The notes under the pieces are model-generated. The model saw only the letters and a program-made list of their open reading frames with translations. It searched no databases and was not told where the DNA came from. Shown here in pieces: positions 1 through 6,318 of a stretch of 17,342 nt of DNA. The translations under genes were made by a program, and so were the position numbers. The first letter of the stretch is position 1. Every line of letters starts with the position of its first letter. The DNA lies in contig JAKJGD010000003.1 in NCBI GenBank assembly GCA_022704585.1, forward strand, positions 1 through 17,342. The letters are read 5' to 3'. The DNA is from Spirochaetota bacterium. GTDB taxonomy: Bacteria > Spirochaetota > UBA4802 > UBA5550.

Positions 1-573
1 CACGTCCGCGTGCAGGCCGTCCCTGGCGCGCGCGAATGCCATGGAGTAGACCCCCGAGCCGCCGCCCACATCCAGCACGCGCCCCACGCCCTCCAGCGGG
101 ATGTGCGAGACCAGCGCGTCGGCCGTTTTCTTCGCCCGGTAGTGCATGGCCTCGATGAAATGAGCGAGCGAGGTCTCGTCGTACTCCCGCGCGGTGACGG
201 ACTTCCCCTGCCGTACCGCCTCGGTCAGCGTGCCCCAGGTGCGGTACAGGTTGAGCATGTGACCGATGCGCGAGAGGTATTCCCCGGAGCCCTTCATCAG
301 GTAGCGCGAAGAGACTTCGGTATTGAAGAAAAAATCGTCCTTCTTTTCGAGGAGACCGATGGCGCAGAGCGCGTTGAGGAAACGCTCCGTGGACTTGGGT
401 TGTGCGCCGATCGTGCGCGCGACCTCCTCTGCCGAAACCATGCCGTTCCCGATCGCGGTGAACACGCCGAGCTCGAACGCCGACAGGATGATCCTGCTTT
501 TCTGATATCCGGAGGCCATCTCAACGAGCTGGTCCGGACCGGTAATGCGGGGCGTGCCGGGCTGTGGATTCAT
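1..573 (-). CDS. SAM-dependent methyltransferase with N-terminal winged-helix/dimerisation domain, 3' end outside window
   Basis: The reading frame is open from an ATG at 573 to the window edge, giving 191 residues. Residues about 15-95 look like the winged-helix dimerisation domain of small-molecule O-methyltransferases, with the run L-S-A-F-E-L-G-V-F at 30-38 and a helix-turn-helix-like S-T-E-R-F-L-N-A-L near 61-69. SAM-binding motif I, V-L-D-V-G-G-G-S-G, is at 166-174. The start is supported by GAGGAGG six bases upstream. Family knowledge suggests transfer of a methyl group from SAM to a small molecule such as a quinone, phenol or polyketide; the substrate cannot be read because the C-terminal half is missing. 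The gene lies downstream of the lysine-rich protein gene but is separated from it by a strong terminator and has its own possible promoter, so it is probably a separate unit. Confidence 0.85.
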   Translation of the reverse strand, partial: MNPQPGTPRITGPDQLVEMASGYQKSRIILSAFELGVFTAIGNGMVSAEEVARTIGAQPKSTERFLNALCAIGLLEKKDDFFFNTEVSSRYLMKGSGEYLSRIGHMLNLYRTWGTLTEAVRQGKSVTAREYDETSLAHFIEAMHYRAKKTADALVSHIPLEGVGRVLDVGGGSGVYSMAFARARDGLHADV

Positions 574-603
574 CGTAGGCCTCCTCACTGCTTGATACGA
601 TAC

Positions 604-631
604 ATTCTACACCGCGGGGGGATTAGCGCAA
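604..631 (-). promoter_or_regulatory. Possible promoter of the methyltransferase gene
   Basis: On the minus strand TTGCGC (626-631) is followed by a 16-base spacer and TAGAAT (604-609), 30 bases upstream of the ATG. The -10 matches consensus at five of six positions and the -35 is weak. It lies downstream of the terminator at 662-704, where a new promoter is needed. Confidence 0.35.
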
Positions 632-661
632 GACTTTTTGGAGGAGGGCCCCGGCACAGGT

Positions 662-704
662 AAAAAAAAGCGCGGATTCTGGTACCGGGGTAGCAAATCC
701 GCGC
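662..704 (-). terminator. Rho-independent terminator of the lysine-rich protein gene
   Basis: A perfect 9-bp stem GCGCGGATT/AATCCGCGC (670-678 with 696-704) encloses a 17-base loop. Read on the minus strand it is followed directly by eight T residues (662-669). It sits about 45 bases beyond the stop codon of the gene at 750-1028. Confidence 0.85.
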
Positions 705-749
705 CTATACTATTACAATGAAACTCTGAAATTCGTCTGCCTGATCCGG

Positions 750-1028
750 TTATTTAACTTCAGGATTATCTTCAGGTTTTTTTACGCCTTTATCCTCTAC
801 ACCCCTTGCTTCTTTCTTCGGGCCTTTCTTCGGGCCTTTTTTCGGACCCTTCTTTTGGGCTTTCTTTTCAACTTTCTTCTCTGCTTTCTTTTCCGCTACT
901 GCAGCCTTCTGCTCCTCTTTTTTTTCGATTTTCCTGTCGTTCTTCGGGTCAACTTTCTTCGAATCCGCATAGCCCAGCAGTGTTGCTCCAAAAATAAATG
1001 CGATTGCAAATGCCAGAATCTTCTTCAT
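750..1028 (-). CDS. Small exported lysine-rich protein with KKGP repeats
   Basis: The 92-residue product begins with a classical signal peptide: K2-K3, a hydrophobic core to about residue 19, and a likely cut after G-Y-A21. The mature chain of about 71 residues holds roughly 25 lysines. It has E-K-K/A-E-K-K units followed by three K-K-G-P units, encoded by a 12-bp tandem repeat at 819-854. AGGAGG lies seven bases before the ATG, so translation is well supported. No enzymatic domain is seen; it is probably disordered and polycationic in the periplasm or at the surface, possibly binding nucleic acid, acidic polymer or an acidic protein. It is divergent from the ECF sigma gene with only 73 bases between the start codons, so joint regulation is plausible. 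Low-complexity composition makes homology assignment unreliable. Confidence 0.8.
   Translation of the reverse strand: MKKILAFAIAFIFGATLLGYADSKKVDPKNDRKIEKKEEQKAAVAEKKAEKKVEKKAQKKGPKKGPKKGPKKEARGVEDKGVKKPEDNPEVK
819..854 (-). repeat. Three 12-bp tandem repeats encoding K-K-G-P
   Basis: Three consecutive in-frame 12-bp units at 843-854, 831-842 and 819-830 read AAGAAGGGTCCG, AAAAAAGGCCCG and AAGAAAGGCCCG on the minus strand. The repeat number could vary between strains by slippage. Confidence 0.8.
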
Positions 1029-1101
1029 TGAAAAGCCTCCTGATTAATTTATAAATTCCCGGAACCAAATGTAATTGCAGTTTTTTCCATATTCGTAATA
1101 T

Positions 1102-1659
1102 ATGACATGGCAAAGAAACAAAGCGGCCAAATTTTTTAATAAAATGCTCCCTCGAGAAAAAATATCATCCATATACAAGAGCTACTCCGGCGAGATATTC
1201 CGATACCTCATTAAATTGTCCGGAGACAGGGACTCGGCGGAAGACCTCTTACAGGAGGTTTTCGAGAAATTCATCGTATATACATCGGAGAAAGAAATAC
1301 AGGAAAACAAATATCGGCCCTTTCTCTATACAACGGCACACAACCTCTGCGTCAACCATCTCATAAAGCAAAACCGGACGCACCCGGCCAATTTCGACGA
1401 AATGGAAGACAGCTTGAAAACCGATGACACCTACCACGAGCTGATGGTCGCTGACGAACTGAATAAAAAAATATACTCCCTGATGGAAACGATGGACGCC
1501 GAATCACGATCTATATTCATTATGCACAAGGAAGGCGGTCTTAATTACGATGAAATAGCGGAAAACCTGTCACTTTCTTCTCGAACCGTCCGAAGAAGGA
1601 TTAAAAACATAATGGTCAGGCTGTATGATGGATTAAAAAACGAGGGTTTTATTTCCTGA
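1102..1659 (+). CDS. ECF-type RNA polymerase sigma factor
   Basis: The 185-residue protein has the two conserved parts of extracytoplasmic-function sigma factors. Region 2 is about residues 25-92, with the acidic D-R-D-S-A-E-D-L-L-Q-E-V-F core-binding helix at 42-54 and Y-R-P-F-L-Y-T-T-A-H-N-L at 71-82. Region 4 is about 122-180, with the helix-turn-helix L-N-Y-D-E-I-A-E-N-L-S-L-S-S-R-T-V-R-R-R-I at 147-167. It should direct RNA polymerase to a small regulon when released from its anti-sigma factor. The next gene, 82 bases downstream, encodes a FecR-type membrane protein, the usual partner. No Shine-Dalgarno sequence precedes the ATG at 1102 or the alternative ATG at 1144, so the start is uncertain; 1144 would still keep all of region 2. 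Confidence 0.92.
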   Translation: MTWQRNKAAKFFNKMLPREKISSIYKSYSGEIFRYLIKLSGDRDSAEDLLQEVFEKFIVYTSEKEIQENKYRPFLYTTAHNLCVNHLIKQNRTHPANFDEMEDSLKTDDTYHELMVADELNKKIYSLMETMDAESRSIFIMHKEGGLNYDEIAENLSLSSRTVRRRIKNIMVRLYDGLKNEGFIS

Positions 1660-1741
1660 CCCCGGATCATAGTTTATTAAAATCGACGAATAATTGTCAA
1701 AAATTGCGCAAGAGATTGTTATATAGTATGAGGGTACATTA

Positions 1742-2668
1742 ATGAAAGGCCATGCGAAAGCAAAAGACCTCATCGGTCTCATCCAGGGCCGATCCAATGC
1801 CCGGAGAGCCTCGTTAATTGAAAGTCACCTGTCAGCCTGTCCCGAGTGCCGCGCCGCCTATGAAATCATGAAAAAAACGGTCACACCGGCCAAGGGGAAA
1901 AGCATCAAGCCGGCCGGGGCTGTTTATACCCGAGTTATGGCCTTCTACAACAGTTACGCCACCCGGAAGACAACGAATGGAACAATGCCGGGAATCGTAT
2001 CAACAAAACCGAAATTCCGGTTCAGTTACGCGATGGTTATTGCCTCCGGTGCCTGCGCCGGCATCCTTGCTGTATTTATAATCTGGCATCCACAATATGA
2101 TACCGCGCCATTACAGGCATCCAGGGTCACGGGACACGTCAGCGCCGACCGTCATACGCTTCAGAAGGGCCAGCAGATTAGTCCCGGCGTCCTGTTGACC
2201 TCGGGTGAAAATTCAAAATTTTCCATAATTCACGGCAGAATCATGAAGCTGATCGCAGGCCCGCACACCAGAATTGCAATAACCAGGTCACACATCGACA
2301 GGAAAACCGGCAAGGTATTCTTCGAGATGATCATAGACAAGGGAAGCATCATCGCCGTCTTCGATAATGCCGGCAACCTTGAATATACCCTGAAAACCCC
2401 CCACGGGAAGATTTCCTCCAGCGGCTCGAAAATCGCAATGAAAGTCGATCCATCGCAGACCCGCGTCATGGTGAAAAACGGCTCCGCGAACATTTCTGCG
2501 ACCGGCGGAAATTCCATGAACACGGAGGAAGGCAGCGGGTATTCCATAACCAGCAATGAAGTCACGACCACGCTTGAACCGTCGGAAGACGAGGACAACA
2601 ACACTCTTTACGACAGGACCGTGAACGAACTGATCGAAGAAGATGATGACGACGGTGTCATAGACTAG
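1742..2668 (+). CDS. Anti-sigma-like membrane protein: zinc finger, one TM helix, periplasmic FecR domain
   Basis: The 308-residue protein starts with an anti-sigma zinc-finger pattern, H4-x24-H29-x3-C33-x2-C36, expected to hold the sigma factor in the cytoplasm. A single membrane helix follows at about 95-115. Residues about 127-275 resemble the FecR domain: G-H-V-x-x-x..., L-x-x-G-x-x-I-S-P-G-V-L-L-T-S-G near 140-155, and strand-rich G-K-V-F-F-E and L-K-T-P-H-G-K motifs at 190-223. The C-terminal 30 residues are strongly acidic (14 D/E against one R). GAGGG lies eight bases before the ATG. With the upstream ECF sigma gene it should form a trans-envelope signalling pair. Classical FecR partners have a TonB-dependent receptor gene next door; none is present here, so the signal is unknown. 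Confidence 0.85.
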   Translation: MKGHAKAKDLIGLIQGRSNARRASLIESHLSACPECRAAYEIMKKTVTPAKGKSIKPAGAVYTRVMAFYNSYATRKTTNGTMPGIVSTKPKFRFSYAMVIASGACAGILAVFIIWHPQYDTAPLQASRVTGHVSADRHTLQKGQQISPGVLLTSGENSKFSIIHGRIMKLIAGPHTRIAITRSHIDRKTGKVFFEMIIDKGSIIAVFDNAGNLEYTLKTPHGKISSSGSKIAMKVDPSQTRVMVKNGSANISATGGNSMNTEEGSGYSITSNEVTTTLEPSEDEDNNTLYDRTVNELIEEDDDDGVID

Positions 2669-2835
2669 AACCGGCACTGGCGCAGGATCTCGGCCAGGTA
2701 CGCATTGTAGCAGCGGTTTGCCTGCACCTGAGAGGAGCTTTCGAGCATGAAGCGAATTGTATCGGCGTCTTCCCGGTCAAAGAGAATGCGGTCGCAGGAA
2801 TCAATGATATGAATGATGGTATTCTTTTCCAGCAT
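2665..2835 (-). CDS. Possible small hypothetical protein, 56 residues
   Basis: An ATG at 2835 opens a 56-codon frame ending in TAG at 2665-2667, so it overlaps the end of the convergent FecR gene by four bases. The product begins M-L-E-K-N-T-I-I-H-I-I-D and ends R-Q-C-R-F. It looks globular and helical, with balanced charge, and codon use resembles the neighbouring genes. It almost exactly fills an otherwise empty gap. Against it: no clear Shine-Dalgarno sequence (only a G-rich stretch) and no recognised family. It could also be the remnant of a longer gene; the frame has a stop ten codons upstream of the ATG. Confidence 0.4.
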   Translation of the reverse strand: MLEKNTIIHIIDSCDRILFDREDADTIRFMLESSSQVQANRCYNAYLAEILRQCRF

Positions 2836-2984
2836 GGCGATTACCGCCCCCGGGTGCTGGGTTCATTATCGGCAGAAAGGGCCGCGGAAAGAAGTGATTA
2901 ATTGACAACACCCTGCTCATGAGGGGTTTACCGGAGAAGGGCACCCTGTTACAGAATCAGCATAATTATAATGCTACGGGCATA

Positions 2985-3788
2985 TTAATAGGCATATGCC
3001 AGTCCGAGGAACGGCGCGATAATATAATCCGACCTCATGCTTGACGAAGATAATCCGGAACGAGTATTTATTGAAGCGCTATAATACAGGACCTGGAACC
3101 TGCATCCTGCCGCAAGGGTTATGTTCACATTCCGGAAATGATATCCGAATGCCAGCGACGGCGAGGTTCCGACGACAAACGCGCCGGATTTCCCGGACGA
3201 CTTTTCTTTATCAGATGAAATGTTCTTAAACAGATTAAAATCAAGCATGGTGATCAGGCTGATCGATGCGTTGATAAACAGGCCTTTATACAGGGACTTG
3301 ACATAGGAGAAACCGATGCCGAGTCCGATGGAATTAAAAGTGTTTTGCTGCTCCCACCGCATGAATTTAGGGCCAAAAAATATTTTGAATCCCAGAGGGA
3401 GCGTGATCGCCAGCAGGAGGTCCGCATCATAACGAATCGTCAGCACCTTGCCCGTTAAATTGTAATTGTATCTGAAGGGCCCCCCGGAAAAGCTTGCTGA
3501 AAGCATGTACTTGCCGTTAAACCGTACCCCGATGATCGGGTTGTACATAAAACCGTTGGCCGGTTTTTTCCCCTCTTTGCCCATGTTATTGAGCACCCAG
3601 GTCCTCCCGCCCCACCATGCATAATACTGGTTGTATCCAATGCTGAACCCCGGCAAATCCTGGTCTCTCGGCGCTGCGATTTTATTTGAACCGGACTCTC
3701 TTTCCGCAGCATACAGGGGCATGGATCCGAAAACCACAGTCACTGTTACAGCGAGCAGCATGATAATCATTCCATATTTTTTTTTCAT
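2985..3788 (-). CDS. Outer-membrane beta-barrel protein, hypothetical
   Basis: I chose the ATG at 3788 (267 residues) because AAGGAG lies six bases upstream and the signal peptide begins there: M-K-K-K-Y-G-M-I-I-M-L-L, with a likely cut after M-P-L-Y-A. An in-frame ATG at 3824 would add 12 charged residues before the signal peptide. The mature chain alternates short amphipathic strands rich in Y, F, G and N with turns, for example Y-N-Y-N-L-T-G-K-V-L-T-I-R-Y-D-A-D, and ends in G-L-A-Y-A-Y, an aromatic C-terminal strand as recognised by the BAM machinery. This suggests a barrel of roughly 10-12 strands in the outer membrane. No family is recognised and the cargo or role is unknown. It is downstream of DUF456 on the same strand with about 80 bases between. 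Confidence 0.75.
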   Translation of the reverse strand: MKKKYGMIIMLLAVTVTVVFGSMPLYAAERESGSNKIAAPRDQDLPGFSIGYNQYYAWWGGRTWVLNNMGKEGKKPANGFMYNPIIGVRFNGKYMLSASFSGGPFRYNYNLTGKVLTIRYDADLLLAITLPLGFKIFFGPKFMRWEQQNTFNSIGLGIGFSYVKSLYKGLFINASISLITMLDFNLFKNISSDKEKSSGKSGAFVVGTSPSLAFGYHFRNVNITLAAGCRFQVLYYSASINTRSGLSSSSMRSDYIIAPFLGLAYAY

Positions 3789-3842
3789 GTGTCTCTCCTT
3801 ACGCCTCAACCGGTTAATCAACATGCAGAGCGGGGACTGACC

Positions 3843-3862
3843 AAAAAAGCCGCCGGTACGAC
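3843..3862 (-). terminator. Weak possible terminator after the DUF456 gene
   Basis: On the minus strand GTCG-TACCGG-CGGC can fold into a 4-bp stem including one G-T pair, followed by six T residues. It lies eight bases beyond the DUF456 stop codon. The stem is short, so this is a weak call. Confidence 0.3.
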
Positions 3863-3870
3863 CTGCACAA

Positions 3871-4362
3871 TCACACCAATTCCATAATAAAGACCACGAT
3901 CATGGCGATCGAGAGCGCAAGCTTCATGAACGTGCCGGCGAGAAATCCCAGGAAAGATCCGAACGCCGCTTTCAGCGCGTCACGGTTGTTTTTTCGTGCA
4001 ATTATTTCGCCGATATACGCGCCAATAAACGGCCCCCCTATTATACCGACAAGCCCGAACGGCCCTATGGAAAGAAAAAATACCCCGATTATCAGTCCTA
4101 TGATGCTGCCCCAGGTCCCGTATTTCGAGCCGCCGAATTTCTTCGTGCCCCATGCGGGCACTATGTAATCCAGCAGCAGTACCGCAACGGTGATGGCCCC
4201 GAGAATTACCAGCGTGGATAGGGCAAATTCGCAGAACCTGCTGAGATGGGCCAGTATCAGTCCGGCAAAATTAAGCGGCGGGCCGGGGACGGCAGGCAGG
4301 AAGCAGCCGATTACCCCCGCGATCATCAGTATTACAGCCGAAATAATGAGGAAGTAATCCAT
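3871..4362 (-). CDS. DUF456 family integral membrane protein
   Basis: Starting at the ATG at 4362 the protein has 163 residues and begins with a hydrophobic helix (M-D-Y-F-L-I-I-S-A-V-I-L-M). GAGG lies about ten bases upstream. A start at 4422 would add 20 unrelated polar residues. The features of DUF456 are visible: F-L-P-A-V-P-G-P-P-L-N in the first loop, D-Y-I-V-P-A-W-G-T-K-K-F-G-G-S-K-Y-G-T-W-G in the middle, and a Gly-rich G-P-F-G-L-V-G-I-I-G-G-P-F-I-G-A-Y-I-G-E region. About five membrane helices are likely. The function of the family is not established; it is a small inner-membrane protein. It is preceded by the terminator of the FadL-like gene and so probably has its own promoter. Confidence 0.85.
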   Translation of the reverse strand: MDYFLIISAVILMIAGVIGCFLPAVPGPPLNFAGLILAHLSRFCEFALSTLVILGAITVAVLLLDYIVPAWGTKKFGGSKYGTWGSIIGLIIGVFFLSIGPFGLVGIIGGPFIGAYIGEIIARKNNRDALKAAFGSFLGFLAGTFMKLALSIAMIVVFIMELV

Positions 4363-4394
4363 GGTGCAAATACCTCGCAGCGTTACGTGTCCGG

Positions 4395-4422
4395 GGTATT
4401 CCCGGCAGCCGGGGATTTTCAA
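4395..4422 (-). promoter_or_regulatory. Possible promoter of the DUF456 gene with a palindrome in the spacer
   Basis: On the minus strand TTGAAA (4417-4422) and AATACC (4395-4400) are 16 bases apart. The spacer holds the palindrome CCCGGC-A-GCCGGG (plus-strand 4401-4413), which could be an operator. The -10 is weak. Confidence 0.25.
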
Positions 4423-4468
4423 TTCATGCTTCGTTCACTGTTGCAGACTTGCTTCGGCGTGTCCATAC

Positions 4469-4515
4469 AAAAACGCCTCCGCACCGGCCCCTGGATCGGG
4501 CCTTTTCGGAGGCGT
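4469..4515 (-). terminator. Rho-independent terminator of the FadL-like gene
   Basis: A perfect 9-bp outer stem ACGCCTCCG/CGGAGGCGT (4473-4481 with 4507-4515) contains an inner GGCCC/GGGCC stem (4486-4490 with 4498-4502). On the minus strand it ends in five T residues (4469-4473, the last overlapping the stem). It is about 25 bases after the stop codon at 4541. Confidence 0.8.
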
Positions 4516-4540
4516 CATAACGTACGCATGCAGAATCCGA

Positions 4541-6142
4541 TTATTCTGTTTTCACTCCCCCCGGGGCATTTTCACCCAGGAAACGCATGGTAACACCCAG
4601 GGCCACGCTCCACCGGGATTCCCTGAGGGTTTTATTCCACCCTGAACCGTTTGTCGAGGTTATCTGAGCGCCTATATCGAGGGTTGAACGGGTATAATCA
4701 ACCGTTTGAGTGGACTCCGGCATGTAGAACATGTAGAATGCGCCTGCCGTGATGTCGAGCCACTCGGTTGCTTTAATAGTGCAGCCCCCACCGACGGTAT
4801 GACTTGTCAGTAGCTGGTCGTTTTCGTTGCGTTTTTCCGGCTTGACTCCCGGATCATGATAGGAATAGCCGGCGCTTACGATCACCATGGGTATGATGGT
4901 CCATTCCAGAGCCTGCCCCAGGCGGTACCCGACCGGCTTAAAGCTGTTCTCCCGCCCGTCAAGATCGCGCCTGCCCGGGAAGGTGAGGTCGACAGACGTC
5001 TCGATCCTGAACTCTTTCACGATATTATAGGATACTCCCGCGGAGAGTGAGGGCGGATAGGTCACCTTCATCGTGTCCCCGATATTTTTCCATGAGCGGG
5101 GGTCCATGCCGGCAAAATTCAGAACGCCGCCGACCGTCGACACGGAATCAGCCAGCCGGTCATTGATGATAAGCGGCCAGATGCTGTCGGCGAACAGGTT
5201 CAACTGGCCCGATTGCACCACTGTGGGATGGGCGATGAATCTGTTGGTCCTCTTGTTCAATATCATGGGAAAATAATACTCCGCCCTGATACCAATGTTC
5301 AGGCTATCCAGCGGTTTGAAGTCAAGACCGGCTATCAGGCCATATCCGTTCCCGTAAACGTCGGTATCGATGGACATCGGGTACCGGATGTCAGGAAGAG
5401 CCGCGCTGTAGGTTAAATCCAGAGGTGCCTGGGAAACCTGCTGATTGCCTGTCATGTGTATGTAGCGAAATGAAATCGCCGCTGAAAGCCAGTCAAGAAA
5501 CGCATAGGAACCTCCGACGGTCCCGCTCAGGTACTGCTCCGTCCGCCGGGCATACGATTTCCGGATAACCCTGTCGAGTGTCTGGCCCAGGGTTGTGACA
5601 TAGGCCTCGTTCAGGGTTAACAGCGCCCGGTCCAGGTCCGGCGTCCCGTTTTTAAACGTAAGGCCCGGCGCCGCCTGTGTTACGGCGACATAGAGATAAG
5701 CGGCCCAGTTTTCTCCCTTATATATCAAATCGAAATCAGGCAGGACCGGGGCGATGATCTCGGCCGGATAACTTTTGGGCACCAGGTACCTGTTGTCAGT
5801 CGAATAGAAGTAGGGGTTTCCCAGCTCCGTGGTAAGGCTCCATGGCTGCCCTTCCGGCTGGATGCCCCACAACCTGAACGAGCTGTCCTTTCTGGCGTAC
5901 AGCGTCTGCGAGCTGAACATTACGTACAGCCCTTTTCTTTTCATAAATGCCGTGCCCGCCGGATTGTAGAATGCGGCATCGGCATCCAGGGATGCGTTTC
6001 GGCTTTGAGTGCGAACGTATTCAGCGCTCTGGTTGGGCATGATGCCGTCTTCCTGATTGAGCTGACTTGCGAAAAGAGCAGAGTACAGGAAAGGAAGAAC
6101 AAGCGCAACGGAATGGAGAATTAAAAGATACCGTGATAGCAT
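4541..6142 (-). CDS. FadL/OmpP1-type outer-membrane transport protein
   Basis: The 533-residue protein has a signal peptide (hydrophobic to about residue 22, likely cut after A-L-F-A25) and the hallmark N-terminal segment of FadL porins: A-S-L-D-A-D-A-A-F-Y-N-P-A-G-T-A at 50-65, where N60-P61-A62 is the family's NPA motif. Long stretches of alternating barrel strands follow, including G-L-I-A-G-L-D-F-K-P-L-D-S-L-N-I-G-I-R-A and a P-P-S-L-S-A-G-V-S-Y motif typical of the family. FadL proteins carry long-chain fatty acids or other hydrophobic compounds across the outer membrane. The length is somewhat above the usual 420-480. AGGAGGG lies five bases before the ATG. A membrane AraC regulator is encoded directly upstream on the same strand and a strong terminator follows. 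The substrate is not known. Confidence 0.88.
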   Translation of the reverse strand: MLSRYLLILHSVALVLPFLYSALFASQLNQEDGIMPNQSAEYVRTQSRNASLDADAAFYNPAGTAFMKRKGLYVMFSSQTLYARKDSSFRLWGIQPEGQPWSLTTELGNPYFYSTDNRYLVPKSYPAEIIAPVLPDFDLIYKGENWAAYLYVAVTQAAPGLTFKNGTPDLDRALLTLNEAYVTTLGQTLDRVIRKSYARRTEQYLSGTVGGSYAFLDWLSAAISFRYIHMTGNQQVSQAPLDLTYSAALPDIRYPMSIDTDVYGNGYGLIAGLDFKPLDSLNIGIRAEYYFPMILNKRTNRFIAHPTVVQSGQLNLFADSIWPLIINDRLADSVSTVGGVLNFAGMDPRSWKNIGDTMKVTYPPSLSAGVSYNIVKEFRIETSVDLTFPGRRDLDGRENSFKPVGYRLGQALEWTIIPMVIVSAGYSYHDPGVKPEKRNENDQLLTSHTVGGGCTIKATEWLDITAGAFYMFYMPESTQTVDYTRSTLDIGAQITSTNGSGWNKTLRESRWSVALGVTMRFLGENAPGGVKTE

Positions 6143-6318
6143 TACGACCCTCCTGGTTGATAATGATTAATTACTACGAGGATATCCTATGCTCTCCATC
6201 ATGTCGCCCGATGTTATAAGTTTGAACGAAAAAAAATCTGGTTGGACGGTTTTTTCATTGGGATGTCATAATAAGATGTGAGCGTGCAATGCAGAACAGT
6301 ACGTAAAACCGGAGGCTG
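6143..6318 (-). promoter_or_regulatory. Intergenic region upstream of the FadL-like gene
   Basis: The 176 bases between the AraC regulator and the FadL-like gene contain on the minus strand a -10-like TTATAAC but no convincing -35, as would suit an activator-dependent promoter. An AT-rich stretch close to the start contains TAATTAATCATTA. A 5-bp AACAG/CTGTT dyad occurs near 6297-6317. No strong terminator separates the two genes, so read-through is also possible. Confidence 0.25.

Noticed and set aside
10..663. Plus-strand frame of 217 codons
   Set aside because: It is antisense to the methyltransferase, whose minus-strand frame has the SAM motif and a good Shine-Dalgarno sequence.
1061..1097. 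GGAACC and CGTA as an autoregulated ECF promoter upstream of the sigma gene
   Set aside because: The interval is about 27 bases, too long for the usual 16-17.
6221..6255. A/T tracts around ATCTGGTTGGACGG as a terminator after the AraC gene
   Set aside because: The central part does not form a G/C stem; only the A and T tracts pair.
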